A model generated the notes under the pieces. That model had not been told where the DNA came from and ran no database searches. It saw only the letters and a program-made list of their open reading frames with translations. 62,407 nt of DNA. Origin: a virus. Both the position numbers and the translations under genes were made by a program. The stretch spans positions 1 to 62,407 of IMG/VR virus record IMGVR_UViG_3300046794_000255, one strand, 5' to 3'. This document shows positions 37,369-46,476 of the stretch, in pieces (the stretch's first letter is position 1; each line of letters opens with the position of its first letter).

Positions 37369-38904
37369 TCAGGCTCCCGTCACGGTGATGGCGGCGCAGG
37401 GCTGCAATGGGCAGCCTACGGTGGTATTCGGCAAGCTCACGTTGTCGTACACGCAGGACGCCGGGATAAAGCTCATCCCAGGCGAGATGTACGCCCCATG
37501 CGGCACGTCCGTGATGCCATATTCCAGCGTCACCGGGCCGGCCGGCGTGCTGGACAGGGTCAGCGTGAAGGTGTTCGCGCTGGTGATCGACGTGCTGGAA
37601 ATCGGGACCGCCACGCCGTTGGACTTGACGGTGAAGCCGGTCAGCGCCGTGCCGGTACCGCCGGCGCCGTCCTTCAGTGCCGTCCCGCCTGCATGTTGAA
37701 CCGCCACGGTGATGGTCGCGCCGGAAATGGCGGCGCCGGTGATGCGCGGCCCCGTGCCAGACACGCCCTGGCTGAACGCCGCCAGCACCGAACGGGCGAT
37801 GCGGCGGCCGAGTTTCGCATGGCTCTCGCCGTTGATATGCCGGCCATCAAGATCCGAGGCGCCGTCATGGATGCCCGCCGCGTAAAACCAGCCGCTCGTC
37901 GTGCGCGAATATGTTGCCTGGTTGACCCGCATCGCGCCGAACTCGCCTTCAAGCGAACCGTTGAAATTGCCCGGCCCGAGCGACACCATGCCCAGCTTCA
38001 TGGTGGCGGCGCTCCGTCCAGTCAGCGTATACCACTGGCTCTGGACCGCAGACCAGGAACTCTGCATGTAGGCGGCCGATGATGTGTGCGCGTCCGATTC
38101 GGCTTGGTACAGGATCGCCAGTTCGGCATCGCCGCCGGCCGCATTCACTGCGGCGGCCAGATTCGTCCAGCCCGGCTGGCCACTGAGCCAATAGCTGATC
38201 GGCGAACCGCCGTTGGACGAGTTGATGAGGCAGACCGGGATGCCCATTTCCGCCGCGACCATGTTGGCGAAATAGACCGGACCGTCCGCGACCGAGCCGC
38301 CTTCATTGACGACATTCGGGTAGCCGCCGGCCACCTTGCCCTGCCAGCGGGTGTTCGCCGGGTAGCTATCGGCGAGGTTGCCGAGGCGCTTATAGGCGCC
38401 GGCCGTGAACTGGATGGCCGTCTTCGCGCCGCTGGGATATTCGAAGGCGGTCGTGAAATGGTTGACGGTGTTCGACTGGCCGAAGTAGACGCAAATGATG
38501 CCGACGCCGAATTTTCTGGTTCCTGCGAAGGTGATGTTCGGGTTCGCCTTGTCGCGCGCCTGCCAGTTGTACATGCCGCCCTGCTGGACGTTCAGAGAGC
38601 CGGCGAAGGTCTGCGCCGCCACGTTGGTGGGCACATCGATCCAGGGGATGCTGGTGTTGGTGATCGCGGTGCCGTCCGGGACATAGCGCATCTGCACCTG
38701 TGTCACGCCCCCGGTGAAGGAGCCGCCCACATTGATGATCTTGCTGGTGCCCACGCGCTGGTAAATCTGCTGGTTCAGCGGCTCGACGACCGACAGGGTG
38801 CCGTTGATCGGCTGGCCCTGGGTCGTGCCGATGCCAGAGGACAGCCCCAGCCTGGTGGCGCCGCGCAGGCGGATGCGGTTGGGCTTGGAGAGTCGCAGCC
38901 CCAT
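37369..38904 (-). CDS. Tailspike/fibre with SGNH-type carbohydrate esterase domain
   Basis: 511 residues. N-terminal 110: beta-type attachment part (SVVEPLNQQIYQRVGTSKII). Residues of about 115-370 form an SGNH/sialate-acetylesterase-like domain: VYFGQSN (block I, catalytic Ser), VCLINSSNGGSPISYW (G/N block), ELAILYQAESDAHTSSAAYM (Q-x-E-S-D) and DLDGRHINGESHAKLGRRIA with D-x-x-H for the Asp/His pair. C-terminal beta domains follow (GPRITGAAISGATITVAVQH, LTLSSTPAGPVTLEYGI). It probably deacetylates host capsule or O-antigen during adsorption. Catalytic residues appear intact. Confidence 0.8.
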   Translation of the reverse strand: MGLRLSKPNRIRLRGATRLGLSSGIGTTQGQPINGTLSVVEPLNQQIYQRVGTSKIINVGGSFTGGVTQVQMRYVPDGTAITNTSIPWIDVPTNVAAQTFAGSLNVQQGGMYNWQARDKANPNITFAGTRKFGVGIICVYFGQSNTVNHFTTAFEYPSGAKTAIQFTAGAYKRLGNLADSYPANTRWQGKVAGGYPNVVNEGGSVADGPVYFANMVAAEMGIPVCLINSSNGGSPISYWLSGQPGWTNLAAAVNAAGGDAELAILYQAESDAHTSSAAYMQSSWSAVQSQWYTLTGRSAATMKLGMVSLGPGNFNGSLEGEFGAMRVNQATYSRTTSGWFYAAGIHDGASDLDGRHINGESHAKLGRRIARSVLAAFSQGVSGTGPRITGAAISGATITVAVQHAGGTALKDGAGGTGTALTGFTVKSNGVAVPISSTSITSANTFTLTLSSTPAGPVTLEYGITDVPHGAYISPGMSFIPASCVYDNVSLPNTTVGCPLQPCAAITVTGA

Positions 38905-38905
38905 G

Positions 38906-40846
38906 TCAGTTGTACCCCGTCACAACCAGGCCGTTGGCCGCGTTCACGCAGACCGGGCTCCCGATTGGCACGCTGTTCGCGTCGAGCGCCTGGGTCCACC
39001 AGTAGCTCGGCGTGGTGTCGCCCTTGGCGACCCAAAGGACGGCGTTATCGAGGAAGTTCCCGGTGCCGACATTGAACCCCATCGGCACCATGCCGTTGAT
39101 CGAGTTGTTGCTGGCAATGTTCTGCGCGCTGGTGATGATGCTCGGCGCTTGCGTGTTCGACTTGCTCCAGCCGGAAACAGCCTTCGGCGGGATCGAATTG
39201 TCCGAAGTCTTCTTGATATACCAATAGGAATTGTTGTTGGTCGCTACCTTGTCGCCCGTGAAGCCGCGACCGGCCGGCGGGTAATCGTTATAGCTGAAGC
39301 TGCCGGCCACGGTGGAATCGATGGCCGTCTTGATGCTGTTCGCCGGCGAACCGTAGCCCGTCGTCGTATACGCCTGCAGCGCCACCGAAGCCGCCGGGGT
39401 GATGGTGGACGAGGATGCCGACTGCGAACCCGTTCCGGCCGAGTTCGTCGCGGCCACTTTGGCATACACCGCCACGCCATTGGTCAGGCCGCTGACAACG
39501 ATCGGGCTGGCGCTGCCGGTGGCGGTGGTGACGATGCTCAGGTCGCTTGCCTTGTAGACGGTCACGGTGTACAGGCTGATTGCCGCGCCGCCGTTCGATG
39601 CAGGCGCGCTGAACGCCACGGTGATCTGGCCGTCGCCTGCCGTGACGCTGCCGATGGTCGGAGCGCCCGGCACGGTCGCGGACGGGGTGACGCTGTTCGA
39701 TGGCGCCGATGCGACCGACGAACCGACGCTGTTGCGCGCCGTGACGGTCGCCGTGACCGCAGTGCCATTCGGGGCCGTGACGCGAACCGGGCTGGTGGTG
39801 CCGGTGGCGGTCTGGCCGGTGGACAGGGTGACGGTGTAGTCGATGATCGCCGATCCGCCATTCGATGCGGGGGCCGTGAAGCCCACGTCGACATAGCCAT
39901 TGCCGGCCACTGCCGTGCCGATGGTCGGCGCACCCGGCGCCGTGGCCCCCGCCGCCGCGATATTGTTCGTGACACTCATCGGGCCGAAGGATGCTGCCGG
40001 GTTCGGCGTGGCCGCCGTGTCGGTCAGCATGGCGCCGCTGGACGGCTTGGTGTAAATGACGTTGATCGCGTCACCGTTCGCATACGCGCCGTTACAGGTC
40101 AGCGATATGACCGCGCCGGAAATCGCCACGCTGGAAACGGTCTTGCCGCCACTGACGGCGAACGCGGACGCGGGCGGCAGGGTCGCGGCCAGCGCTTCGC
40201 TCATCGTGATCTGGATGACGGACGGGCTGGCATTCGCCACCTGCGCGCTCAGGAAGGTGGGCGGCGTGGTGTCGACCGAACCGATTTTCGTGGCGACATA
40301 GGACGCGACGGCATCGAGCGTGGTGCGCACCTCGTTGCTGCCGTCCTGGGTGATCGGCACGATGTCGGTGCCGGACAGTGCGCCGGCGGCGGAAAGCTGT
40401 GCGGCGGACAGGCCAATCGAGGCCAGGAAATCGGCGATCTTGATGCGATTGAAGCCGCCGCTTTCTTCCAGCACAATCGACGAAGTGGCGACATTGGCGA
40501 CCGTCGTCACATAGGGCGCGTCCGGCGCCGCCCAGCGCGCCATTTGCGCGGCGGGCGTGGCTTCGAACACATCCTTGGCGCCCGCGCTGAAATTCACGAT
40601 CTGGTTGCCGTTCGAACTGGTATAGATGATGTCGCGCGACAGGTGCGTGGTATCGATCAGCGTGCCCAGGCCGGTTTCGAATTCCGGCAGTGTCGCGTGG
40701 CGGATGCAATAAAACAGCCGGTCGCCAGGCTGGTGTCCCTGCGCGAAGGTGCGGAAGGGCTGCATGGCGCCACCCAGTTGCACCACGTCCGGGCCGGTCG
40801 TGGCCGTCGTCTCTTTAATCAGGTCAGCGTAAGTCGGATTCGCCAT
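38906..40846 (-). CDS. Tail fibre with FnIII-type repeats (646 aa)
   Basis: Start at ATG 40844-40846 behind AAGGAA. The N-terminal 130 residues (NPTYADLIKETTATTGPDVV, RTFAQGHQPGDRLFYCIRH, NFSAGAKDVFEATPAAQMA) are a virion-attachment module common in phage fibres. Then a bacterial-Ig/SwmB-like domain (TPPTFLSAQVANASPSVIQI), two FnIII-type repeats (PGAPTIGTAVAGNGYVDVGF; PGAPTIGSVTAGDGQITVAF), and a distinct W/Y/N-rich C-terminal domain. FnIII decoration plus a receptor-type tip suggests host or surface-glycan binding. Confidence 0.8.
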   Translation of the reverse strand: MANPTYADLIKETTATTGPDVVQLGGAMQPFRTFAQGHQPGDRLFYCIRHATLPEFETGLGTLIDTTHLSRDIIYTSSNGNQIVNFSAGAKDVFEATPAAQMARWAAPDAPYVTTVANVATSSIVLEESGGFNRIKIADFLASIGLSAAQLSAAGALSGTDIVPITQDGSNEVRTTLDAVASYVATKIGSVDTTPPTFLSAQVANASPSVIQITMSEALAATLPPASAFAVSGGKTVSSVAISGAVISLTCNGAYANGDAINVIYTKPSSGAMLTDTAATPNPAASFGPMSVTNNIAAAGATAPGAPTIGTAVAGNGYVDVGFTAPASNGGSAIIDYTVTLSTGQTATGTTSPVRVTAPNGTAVTATVTARNSVGSSVASAPSNSVTPSATVPGAPTIGSVTAGDGQITVAFSAPASNGGAAISLYTVTVYKASDLSIVTTATGSASPIVVSGLTNGVAVYAKVAATNSAGTGSQSASSSTITPAASVALQAYTTTGYGSPANSIKTAIDSTVAGSFSYNDYPPAGRGFTGDKVATNNNSYWYIKKTSDNSIPPKAVSGWSKSNTQAPSIITSAQNIASNNSINGMVPMGFNVGTGNFLDNAVLWVAKGDTTPSYWWTQALDANSVPIGSPVCVNAANGLVVTGYN

Positions 40847-40856
40847 GGGATTTTCC

Positions 40857-41282
40857 TTATGCCGATGCCGGCGTGTTGATGGTGATGGTGGTGACACCCT
40901 TCAGGAAGGTGCCGGCGTCGGTGGTGATGTTGTCGCCAAAGTCATCGACGGCGACCAGTTCATCAAGACTTGGGCTGCCGCCCCGGCGCTTGTAGTACAC
41001 GGCGTAGCGTGCGGTCAGCGATGAATTCGGCCAGACCACAGCCGGGAAGGTGATCCGCAGGGCATGGTTGCCGGTGTCCTTGGCGAAGGATGGATTGACC
41101 TGGCGTCCGCCCTGGGTGTAGCCGGCCCCGCCAATTTCCCCCGTCACGTCGGCGCGCTTCGTGTGCTGCGCCTGGTCGGGCGGGTAGGCGCTCGACACCA
41201 GCATCACGTAATAGGTGTCGCTCGACCGGATGTTCCCCTTGAAAACATCGTCAAGGAAGCTGTCGTAGGCAAATGCGTTCAT
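40857..41282 (-). CDS. Small tail protein (141 aa)
   Basis: 141 residues beginning NAFAYDSFLDDVFKGNIRSS with DTYYVMLVSSAYPPDQAQHT and KRADVTGEIGGAGYTQGGR. This D-x-F-x-G-x-I-x-x-x-x-Y-Y-V-M-L-V pattern marks a family of minor tail proteins in phages with fibre cassettes of this type. Upstream lies a 73-base gap with no clear promoter. Confidence 0.7.
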   Translation of the reverse strand: MNAFAYDSFLDDVFKGNIRSSDTYYVMLVSSAYPPDQAQHTKRADVTGEIGGAGYTQGGRQVNPSFAKDTGNHALRITFPAVVWPNSSLTARYAVYYKRRGGSPSLDELVAVDDFGDNITTDAGTFLKGVTTITINTPASA

Positions 41283-41355
41283 GCTGGGTCCCAGTGCGAA
41301 TGATGCCGTTAATTATCTCAGGAAAGATTGCCAATGTGCATTAATTCTCGCCCGC

Positions 41356-42888
41356 TCAAACGAAGACGGTGCGCGCACGCGGCGCCGGCGCGCTGTGAAA
41401 GCGGGTCGCCAGCTGCACCTGCCCACCAGAACTGGTGTTCTGCTGCACGGTGGCGCGGTTGTTTTCCAGCTGAATCACGCTCGATGGCGGGGGTGGTGGA
41501 GGTGGCGGTGGTAGCGTGTCGGCGTTCGCGGTGGACGGTTCGCCGCCGCCGGCCACGCCCAGGATCGAAATCGGCGTGCCGTTGATCGCGGCCGTGCCCC
41601 CCGGCCCGGTAGCCGTGATCGACACGGTGTAATCGCCTGGCGGGATGCCAGCCATCGTGCCGGATGCGGCATTATTCACCACGCCGAACAACACTGGACC
41701 TTGCGTCACGGCGCCATTCCCGACGGCCGCCATGGTGACGGCCACGCTGGTGGCGCGCGTCGTGGAAAACGCGAACGACTGCGACTGCCCGTCCAGCGGC
41801 GGCTGGCTGGTCAGCGTGATCGTCGGATTCGGCACCTTGGCGGTGACGCCGGCCGCCGAATTCGTGATCGCTGGCGCGTTGGCAAACCGGACCTCCAGCA
41901 GGCCGGTGGCGCTCGGGACGATCCCGGTGGTTCCGGAAAACGCGCCGCCGCCGATCGACTGGTTCGACAGTGCGGCCCAGGCGCCCCCGTTGAAGCGGTA
42001 TTCGATGCCGGTCGGGACCGTGCTGCCGGCGTAATAGCCGGCCACCGTAAATCCCTCGCTGCTGACGATGGCATTGGGGAATGGGTTGGTGACGGTAACG
42101 CCATTGGGGATGACGGCCGTATTGGCATAGCCCGCGTATGGGTCGGACTGGTGCTGGAACACTTCGCCGGCAGACAGCGCCCGGTTCCAGTAATTGTCAT
42201 CGATCAGGACCAGGTTGTCGGCCGGCGCGCCGCTGATGCCATTGATCGTGTTGCCCAGGCCGCCGCCCCATGGCGCGGTCGATACCAGCACCCCGCTCTT
42301 GGTGAGGCTGGCGGACAGCTTGCCGTTGACGTACATGCTGAACACGTCGCCCAGTCGCGTCAGGTGCAAGTCCACCATCGTGCCCGGCGCGAACAGCACA
42401 TCGCCGCCGGTAATCAGCGTGCCGGCGATCTCCCACCGAAAATAGAATTTGCCATCGCTGGTGCCGTACATATACAGCACGCATTTCGCCCCGGTGCTGT
42501 CGGCAATAATCTGCGCGTAGCGCGGTGGGTAGGTCTGCAGCACGGAGGTCGGTGTGCGGATCCGCTTGTGGATCGTAAACGCGCCCTTGCCGTCGCTCGA
42601 CCCGATGCCGTAGTCCACGGCGCTGGGGCCGTTGTAGGTGTTGGTCGATGTGCGTCCAGCCGAGGGATCGCGGCCGGCGATGTCCGTCGTCACCTGCACC
42701 ACCACCGCGCCAGGCGTTGGCTTGTTGAATGCCTTGCTGCCGGCATGCGGGACGCCGTCACCGCCGGCATAGGCGTTGCTCGGGTCGCCCTGCCAGTCGT
42801 AGGCGGCTGTCAGCCCATTGTTCAAGGCGTACTGGACGGCCGACTTGAGCGCCAGGGGATAGGTGCGTTCGCTGCGCAGGACGGCCAT
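41356..42888 (-). CDS. LamG/concanavalin-like tail protein (510 aa)
   Basis: 510 residues. Residues of about 95-255 have the jelly-roll look of a LamG-like lectin (YAQIIADSTGAKCVLYMYG, KFYFRWEIAGTLITGGDVLF, MVDLHLTRLGDVFSMYVNGK, LVLIDDNYWNRALSAGEVFQ). Ig-like beta repeats follow, then a run of nine prolines near residue 462 and a polar tail. Probably a fibre that binds surface glycan. It shares its stop/start region with the 931-residue tail protein upstream. Confidence 0.65.
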   Translation of the reverse strand: MAVLRSERTYPLALKSAVQYALNNGLTAAYDWQGDPSNAYAGGDGVPHAGSKAFNKPTPGAVVVQVTTDIAGRDPSAGRTSTNTYNGPSAVDYGIGSSDGKGAFTIHKRIRTPTSVLQTYPPRYAQIIADSTGAKCVLYMYGTSDGKFYFRWEIAGTLITGGDVLFAPGTMVDLHLTRLGDVFSMYVNGKLSASLTKSGVLVSTAPWGGGLGNTINGISGAPADNLVLIDDNYWNRALSAGEVFQHQSDPYAGYANTAVIPNGVTVTNPFPNAIVSSEGFTVAGYYAGSTVPTGIEYRFNGGAWAALSNQSIGGGAFSGTTGIVPSATGLLEVRFANAPAITNSAAGVTAKVPNPTITLTSQPPLDGQSQSFAFSTTRATSVAVTMAAVGNGAVTQGPVLFGVVNNAASGTMAGIPPGDYTVSITATGPGGTAAINGTPISILGVAGGGEPSTANADTLPPPPPPPPPSSVIQLENNRATVQQNTSSGGQVQLATRFHSAPAPRARTVFV

Positions 42889-45683
42889 CAGATCGGCTCC
42901 AGGGTAGGGGGCGGCAGCAGGCGGCCAAGTGCCGGGTGCACGGCCGGCTCCGCACCCGCGATCGAGCGCTTCGAGGCATTGCTGGCAACTAGGGCGTTCA
43001 CGCGGTCGGTATAGACCTGCAGCCAGCCGTTGATCTTGGTGCAGCAGGCGTTCACGTCGCGGTCACAGGGGATGTCGGCGAAATAGTCGCGCCGGATGAA
43101 CGGCCACTGCAGCCGGCTCCATTCGCCAATATCAAGCCCCTTGGTGTTGTTGGTGCCGCGCAGCGTGCCGTCCGCGTTGTGCACCAGATCCTCCTGCGGA
43201 CTGGCCTTCGGGTTCACGCGCGACACCCAGTCGGCCCAGGAACTGGCGATCTCGACGCTCTCATCATGGATCGTGCGGTCGCCCACCCACAGGTTGATGC
43301 TGGCGCCGTACACCGAGCCGCTGTAGCAGCCATCGGTGTCCAGGTAGTAGTCGATGGCGCCCTTGTCGAGGAGCTTGATGATGGTCAGGATCGCCTGCCG
43401 GCAGGCTTCCGAACGCGCCATCATGACCTTCATGAGGCCGAACTGGCGCCATACGACCAGCGCATGGGCCATGTAATAGTGCAGGGTGAAAGAACGCGCA
43501 TACCAGCTCGTCCCGTAGCTCACCTGCCATTCCACCCACAGGCCAAGGTTGCGAATGCCGCGCGATCGCATCGACTGGTCGTTATTGACGAAGACCGGCA
43601 CCGTGATGTTGTTGTACAGTCCGATCAGGCAGTCTTCGATCCGGCGTTCGACCTGCGCCCGCGACACGCCCAGCGGGTGGTCGCTGGCCAGTTTCCACAT
43701 CATCGATTCCTGGAACAGGATCCAGGCATGGCTGCGCAAGCCGAATTCCTGCCATGTCGAGTCGGCGCGGGTACGCAGCGCCATGCATTGGATGTGTTCG
43801 AAGTACCGGAATTTCTGGCTGACGGCATGCGCCGGGCTGTTGTACAGCAGCGCGGCCCAGCCCGGCGATGTGTAGTTGTGCAGGAAGTCGACCGAGAATC
43901 CATTCCACGGCATGCGGTAACTGGCATCGGTGAAGGCGCCATAGTGCGGACGGTCAGGGAATTCCGTGCCGCCAGCACCCCAGACAAATTTCGCCACCGC
44001 GTGGTTGATGTCGGTGTAGATGCTGCCGCCGTAGTATTGCTGGTAATTCGCCCATTTGCCATCCATCACCTCCTGCACTGGCAGGCCGGCGAAGGTTTTC
44101 ACATCGGTGAAGTGGTGGATCGCATGGTTGAAATACGCCTTGTTCCACTCGGCCACCATCGCGGTGATCGATGCGCCATCGTGCAGATGCACCCAGGCCG
44201 GATCGGTCATGTGGATGGCGATCGGGTCCGGGATGATGGCGCGGTCGACCCGGTAGCCACCAGGCCCGGAAAACAGGTCATGGCAAGAGAACGACCCAGG
44301 CTCATAGCCGTACTGCATGATGTGCTGGATGGCGTTGGCGGCGGTGCCGAAGTCGCCCGCCTGCGCGCCGTACCAGTTTGCCCAGACGGGCGTGCTGAAC
44401 CCGTTGCCGGTGGTGTACAGGTACGGGTCGAGCGTGCCGGCCGCCGCCGCCGTGGCGCTGGCGTTCGCGGGGGAGCACCATTTCGAGACGGCATACCACT
44501 GGCCAAAGCCATCGCCCTGCTGGAAGCCGTACATCGGATAGACAGCGTTGGCATTGGCCTGCTGCTTCATCTGGCTGGGGCGCATGAATTCGGGGGCGAT
44601 GCCGCTGAAATACTTCTTGGCATAGCTGTTGAGCTTCGACGGGTGCGATTCCCAGAACACCATCGCCGCGCAGTGCATGTGCGGGCGCAACGGTTTCGTT
44701 GTGGTCGGCACTTCCGACAGCTCCGGGCTGTTGATCGGCAAGCCGTCGCGCGGCATGTCGATGGTGCCAAGCAGCCGGTCGTTTGCCGCGAAAATGCGGA
44801 TCTTGTGCGGGCCGGGGAAGGTATTGCTGATGCCGTAGGCCAGGCTCAGGCCATTGATATTGCGCGTGCCCTGCCGGTAGCCGCCGCCGGTGGCACCGTT
44901 CGGGCGCGGGTAGTTCGGCCAGTTCGCCGCCGTCGGCATGTAGGCGCCAAGGATCTGGTGCTTCACCTTGCCGTTCACGGTGCCGACCTGCGGGTCGACC
45001 GACAGCAGGGTAAAGCCGATCTCCATGTCGCCATAGACCACGGAATCAGTCGACTGCATCACGCGCACGTCGCCGACGTTGGCGGCGTATTCGGCATCCT
45101 CAAACGTCCAGTTCTTGACGCGCTTGTTAAAATCGATGCGCTTGACCGGCACCACGTTGGCCGGGTCGGTGTAGTTGTCGACGATGACATAGGCTGGCGC
45201 ATCGGAATCCAGCGCCGGCGGCGCGTATCCGGTGCCGGAAGGCAGGAACGGCGGCGGGCTGATGCGCAGGTTCGGCGACACCGCGATGCTGTTGGTGGCG
45301 GTCGGATTGGCCGGGAGCACGAAATCGGCATTGGAGCCGACCAGGCCCAGCGTGCCCTCGATCCAGTTGCCGTTGCCCTCGATGCGCAGGATCGAAATGC
45401 CGGAATTCAGGTCGGCCGCCAGCGCGGTGGTCAGATTCGACGTGAAGCCGTAGCCGGTGACGATGCCGCCCTTGACCGTCATGTCGCCGGTCAGCGCCGC
45501 ATCGCGGAATTTGACGCCGGTATCGTAGACGTTCTCCTGCGGCGTGCTGGCGTTGGCGTGGCGCTTGCAGATAACGCGCCGGCTGCTTCCCAGCGCAGCC
45601 TTGAAGGCGTTCGACCAGGCGATGTTGGTCGTGGCGGCGGCCCTCAGAAGCGTGGCGAATTCCGGATTGACGCGCAGGGTCAT
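42888..45683 (-). CDS. Large tail protein with helical-toroid-like C-terminal domain (931 aa)
   Basis: 931 residues from ATG 45681-45683. N-terminal 220 residues: beta-type attachment region (DTGVKFRDAALTGDMTVKGG). A middle beta domain follows. From about residue 480 the chain is W/Y/H-rich and helical: FGLRSHAWILFQESMMWKLA, ERRIEDCLIGLYNNITVPVF, GLWVEWQVSYGTSWYARSFT, LHYYMAHALVVWRQFGLMKV. Repeated aromatic helices like these build alpha/alpha toroids of glycan hydrolases and lyases, so a depolymerase is possible, but no catalytic motif is certain. Members occur in fibre cassettes of similar phages, as I recall. Confidence 0.6.
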   Translation of the reverse strand: MTLRVNPEFATLLRAAATTNIAWSNAFKAALGSSRRVICKRHANASTPQENVYDTGVKFRDAALTGDMTVKGGIVTGYGFTSNLTTALAADLNSGISILRIEGNGNWIEGTLGLVGSNADFVLPANPTATNSIAVSPNLRISPPPFLPSGTGYAPPALDSDAPAYVIVDNYTDPANVVPVKRIDFNKRVKNWTFEDAEYAANVGDVRVMQSTDSVVYGDMEIGFTLLSVDPQVGTVNGKVKHQILGAYMPTAANWPNYPRPNGATGGGYRQGTRNINGLSLAYGISNTFPGPHKIRIFAANDRLLGTIDMPRDGLPINSPELSEVPTTTKPLRPHMHCAAMVFWESHPSKLNSYAKKYFSGIAPEFMRPSQMKQQANANAVYPMYGFQQGDGFGQWYAVSKWCSPANASATAAAAGTLDPYLYTTGNGFSTPVWANWYGAQAGDFGTAANAIQHIMQYGYEPGSFSCHDLFSGPGGYRVDRAIIPDPIAIHMTDPAWVHLHDGASITAMVAEWNKAYFNHAIHHFTDVKTFAGLPVQEVMDGKWANYQQYYGGSIYTDINHAVAKFVWGAGGTEFPDRPHYGAFTDASYRMPWNGFSVDFLHNYTSPGWAALLYNSPAHAVSQKFRYFEHIQCMALRTRADSTWQEFGLRSHAWILFQESMMWKLASDHPLGVSRAQVERRIEDCLIGLYNNITVPVFVNNDQSMRSRGIRNLGLWVEWQVSYGTSWYARSFTLHYYMAHALVVWRQFGLMKVMMARSEACRQAILTIIKLLDKGAIDYYLDTDGCYSGSVYGASINLWVGDRTIHDESVEIASSWADWVSRVNPKASPQEDLVHNADGTLRGTNNTKGLDIGEWSRLQWPFIRRDYFADIPCDRDVNACCTKINGWLQVYTDRVNALVASNASKRSIAGAEPAVHPALGRLLPPPTLEPI

Positions 45684-45685
45684 GC

Positions 45686-46066
45686 TTATCTCTGGACGGG
45701 TTGCGGGACGGTATAGATCAGTTGCGGCAGCTTGTACGGCTGGCCGGCGGCGATCGCCTGCACCTTGGTCTGGTCGTCGACCCACAGGATGCGGCTGGTG
45801 CCATCGGTGAAAACGACTTGCGAGGTGCTGGATACCATGCTGGCGCTGGCGTTCGCCGTCAGGCCGGCGAATACCAGCTGGCGCCCGGTGCCGGCATCGG
45901 ACAGGGTGAAGTCGGCCGGCGAGACGGCGGCGGACAGCACGGCGGCGGCCAGTACCTCGGCATACGCCATCGCATAGTGGAACGACGGCACCAGCAGCAC
46001 GCGGGTCGCGTTGTTGCGGATGAAGGCGGGGCCGTTGTCCAGCACGTCGGGATGGGCGTATTTCAT
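45686..46066 (-). CDS. Small tail-region protein (126 aa)
   Basis: ATG 46064-46066 overlaps the holin stop (ATGA). The 126-residue product begins KYAHPDVLDNGPAFIRNNAT and has the V-L-D-N-G-x-x-x-I/L pattern of small phage tail proteins, then SFHYAMAYAEVLAAAVLSAA and a beta half (TSRILWVDDQTKVQAIAAGQ). It precedes the fibre cassette. Minor tail protein is the likely role. Confidence 0.6.
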   Translation of the reverse strand: MKYAHPDVLDNGPAFIRNNATRVLLVPSFHYAMAYAEVLAAAVLSAAVSPADFTLSDAGTGRQLVFAGLTANASASMVSSTSQVVFTDGTSRILWVDDQTKVQAIAAGQPYKLPQLIYTVPQPVQR

Positions 46067-46476
46067 GCGGCGCCCTTGATTTTCTCCACCGAGCGCATGG
46101 CGCCCAGGCCGAGCATCCCCATCAGGATGGTGGACATTTCGGTGAAGTCGAAGACGGGCAGGGTGATCGGGTGGCCGATCCACTGCGCGATCACGAAGAC
46201 GGCCGGCCCGCCGATGAATTTAAAAGCGAAGGCAGCGCCGCAGGTCCAGCCGACAAACGGCCGCCAGCCGGAGACGAACAGCGACGGATTCGCCGCTTCC
46301 ACCTTGTTCACGTCGATCTGGCCTTGCGCCAGTTGGACATCGGCATGCAGTTGCTCCAGCGCGCCGGCCTGCGCCATCTCCAGCATCTTGAGCTTCGCAT
46401 CGGCGGCAGCCTTCGGATCAGGCAGAACGCGGTCGAGCAGGCCGAGCAGGCCAGGGATCAGTCTTTCCCACATCAT
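46063..46476 (-). CDS. Holin (3TM/GTA-holin-like)
   Basis: 137 residues: an amphipathic N-terminus (WERLIPGLLGLLDRVLPDP), a coiled region (AKLKMLEMAQAGALEQLHAD), then WRPFVGWTCGAAFAFKFIGG and two to three membrane segments ending at GMLGLGAMRSVEK. The S-G-W-R-P-F-V-G-W entry and following hydrophobic blocks match the 3TM/GTA-holin family. It permits endolysin release at the end of infection. Coupled by overlap to the endolysin gene. Confidence 0.8.
   Translation of the reverse strand: MMWERLIPGLLGLLDRVLPDPKAAADAKLKMLEMAQAGALEQLHADVQLAQGQIDVNKVEAANPSLFVSGWRPFVGWTCGAAFAFKFIGGPAVFVIAQWIGHPITLPVFDFTEMSTILMGMLGLGAMRSVEKIKGAA

Noticed and set aside
37146-45683. Diversity-generating retroelement in the fibre region
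   Set aside because: Podoviruses of this general type can carry one, so I looked for a reverse transcriptase and a template/variable repeat pair. None is visible in the circle.
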